The translations under genes and the position numbers were made by a program. Positions 5,451-6,073 of a stretch of 6,073 nt of DNA are shown piece by piece; position 1 is the stretch's first letter; each line of letters begins with the position of its first letter. This DNA is from Rubrobacter sp. (GTDB lineage Bacteria > Actinomycetota > Rubrobacteria > Rubrobacterales > Rubrobacteraceae): positions 1 through 6,073 of the forward strand of contig JACDFX010000130.1 of the NCBI GenBank assembly GCA_013815575.1, given 5' to 3'. The notes below the pieces were generated by a model that searched no databases, was not told the origin of the DNA, and was given only the letters and a program-made list of their open reading frames with translations.

Positions 5451-6073
5451 TTGGGTTCGACGTGGGAGATCACCGTCCAGAAAGACGTACCGGCACGGAT
5501 GCGGGACGGCACGACCCTGATGTCCGACGTCTTCCGTCCGGCGGGCGGCGGCGAGTACCCGGTCCTGCTGAGCAGGCTGCCCTACGGGAAGGACCTCCCC
5601 CGCGACCTCACATACTTCGACCCCATAAAGGCGGTGGGGGCCGGCTACATCGTCGTGGTCCAGGACGTGCGGGGGCGCTACGCCTCGGAGGGCGAGTTCG
5701 TCCCATTCGTAAACGAGTTCGAGGACGGCTTCGACACCGTCGAGTGGGCGGCGAACATTCCGGGCTCCGACGGCCGCGTCGGGATGTTCGGCCTCTCGTA
5801 CTTCGGCAAGACCCAGTGGCAGGCCGCCGTCATGCGTCCGCCCTCCCTGAAGAGCCTGGTGCCGGGCATCACGTGGGGCAACCACCTCAACGGCGCCCAG
5901 ATGCGCGGAGGGGTGCAGGAGGTCGGGATCATGCACTACTGGGCCCAGGCGGCCATCGCCCCTGACCTTCTCTTCCGCAAGTATCGAGGTGATTCGGAGA
6001 AGATCGGCGAGAAGCTGCCGGAGCTCGTCGGGGTTATAGACACCCTCCTCGCCGGCGGCGGCTACGACGTTCT
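5451..6073 (+). CDS. CocE/NonD-type alpha/beta hydrolase (X-Pro dipeptidyl-peptidase S15-like), 3' end outside window
   Basis: The first 207 residues of a serine hydrolase are present. The opening (VPARMRDGTTLMSDVFRP, 13-30) is the usual first strand of this family. LPYGK at 43-47 contains Y45, which corresponds by position to the oxyanion-hole tyrosine of the cocaine esterase CocE. QDVRGRYASEGEF (71-83) is a family signature, and GLSYFG (114-119) is the nucleophile elbow with S116. The catalytic aspartate, the histidine and the C-terminal jelly-roll domain would lie beyond the window, since members usually exceed 500 residues. There is no signal peptide, so it is probably cytoplasmic. It likely cleaves esters, acyl amides or X-Pro peptides; sequence does not separate these. 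The start is TTG at 5451, with GGGAGGGAAG at 5435-5444 upstream. The frame is open back to a stop at 5355-5357, so a start at 5382 or 5421 is possible but less like the family. A weak -10 (TAGACT, 5405-5410) lies upstream without a clear -35. Confidence 0.85.
   Translation, partial: MGSTWEITVQKDVPARMRDGTTLMSDVFRPAGGGEYPVLLSRLPYGKDLPRDLTYFDPIKAVGAGYIVVVQDVRGRYASEGEFVPFVNEFEDGFDTVEWAANIPGSDGRVGMFGLSYFGKTQWQAAVMRPPSLKSLVPGITWGNHLNGAQMRGGVQEVGIMHYWAQAAIAPDLLFRKYRGDSEKIGEKLPELVGVIDTLLAGGGYDV

Noticed and set aside
5400..5936. A 178-codon minus strand frame opposite the hydrolase
   Set aside because: No recognisable features; the + strand frame has the hydrolase nucleophile elbow and family signature.

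Overview
The window looks like an ordinary chromosomal stretch from a GC-rich actinobacterium. The best guess is a Rubrobacter-like lineage. All genes are GC-rich at third positions, yet the acyl-CoA ligase reads 9 of its 18 isoleucine codons as ATA and uses AGG and AGA freely, a habit I associate with Rubrobacter. Start codons are also unusual: four of seven genes appear to begin with TTG and one with GTG. The taxon is an inference from codon use and protein flavour, not from a marker gene.

Layout. Positions 37-501 (+) encode a small four-helix membrane protein of unknown function. A 65-residue basic protein of unknown function lies convergent to it at 549-746 (-). The 119-base divergent region that follows (747-865) holds a candidate promoter, a 15-base inverted repeat over its -10 element, and a stable hairpin just before a strong Shine-Dalgarno site. 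It leads into a tight three-gene operon on the + strand: a medium/long-chain fatty acyl-CoA ligase (866-2491), then two tandem paralogous sulfotransferases (2502-3242 and 3270-4079). Both sulfotransferases carry a PAPS-binding P-loop and a C-terminal membrane anchor.

An MFS transporter (4000-5277, -) runs convergent to the operon. Its last 80 bases overlap, on the opposite strand, the end of the second sulfotransferase gene. A divergent region of 173 bases (5278-5450) holds a good promoter for the transporter and a degenerate 28-base direct repeat. It then leads into a CocE/X-Pro dipeptidyl-peptidase-type hydrolase (5451 to the window edge, incomplete).

How the genes may work together. The ligase makes acyl-CoA from free fatty acids. 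The two sulfotransferases are expected to move sulfate from PAPS to an acceptor at the inner face of the membrane. Co-transcription suggests, but does not prove, that they serve one lipid-related pathway. The ligase-sulfotransferase spacing (10 bases) and the folded junction between the two sulfotransferases (27 bases) both point to translational coupling. I found no RNA genes, mobile elements, CRISPR arrays or phage genes. The most notable points are the tandem anchored sulfotransferases beside an acyl-CoA ligase, the structured junction between them, the convergent overlap with the transporter, and the histidine-rich loop in the transporter.
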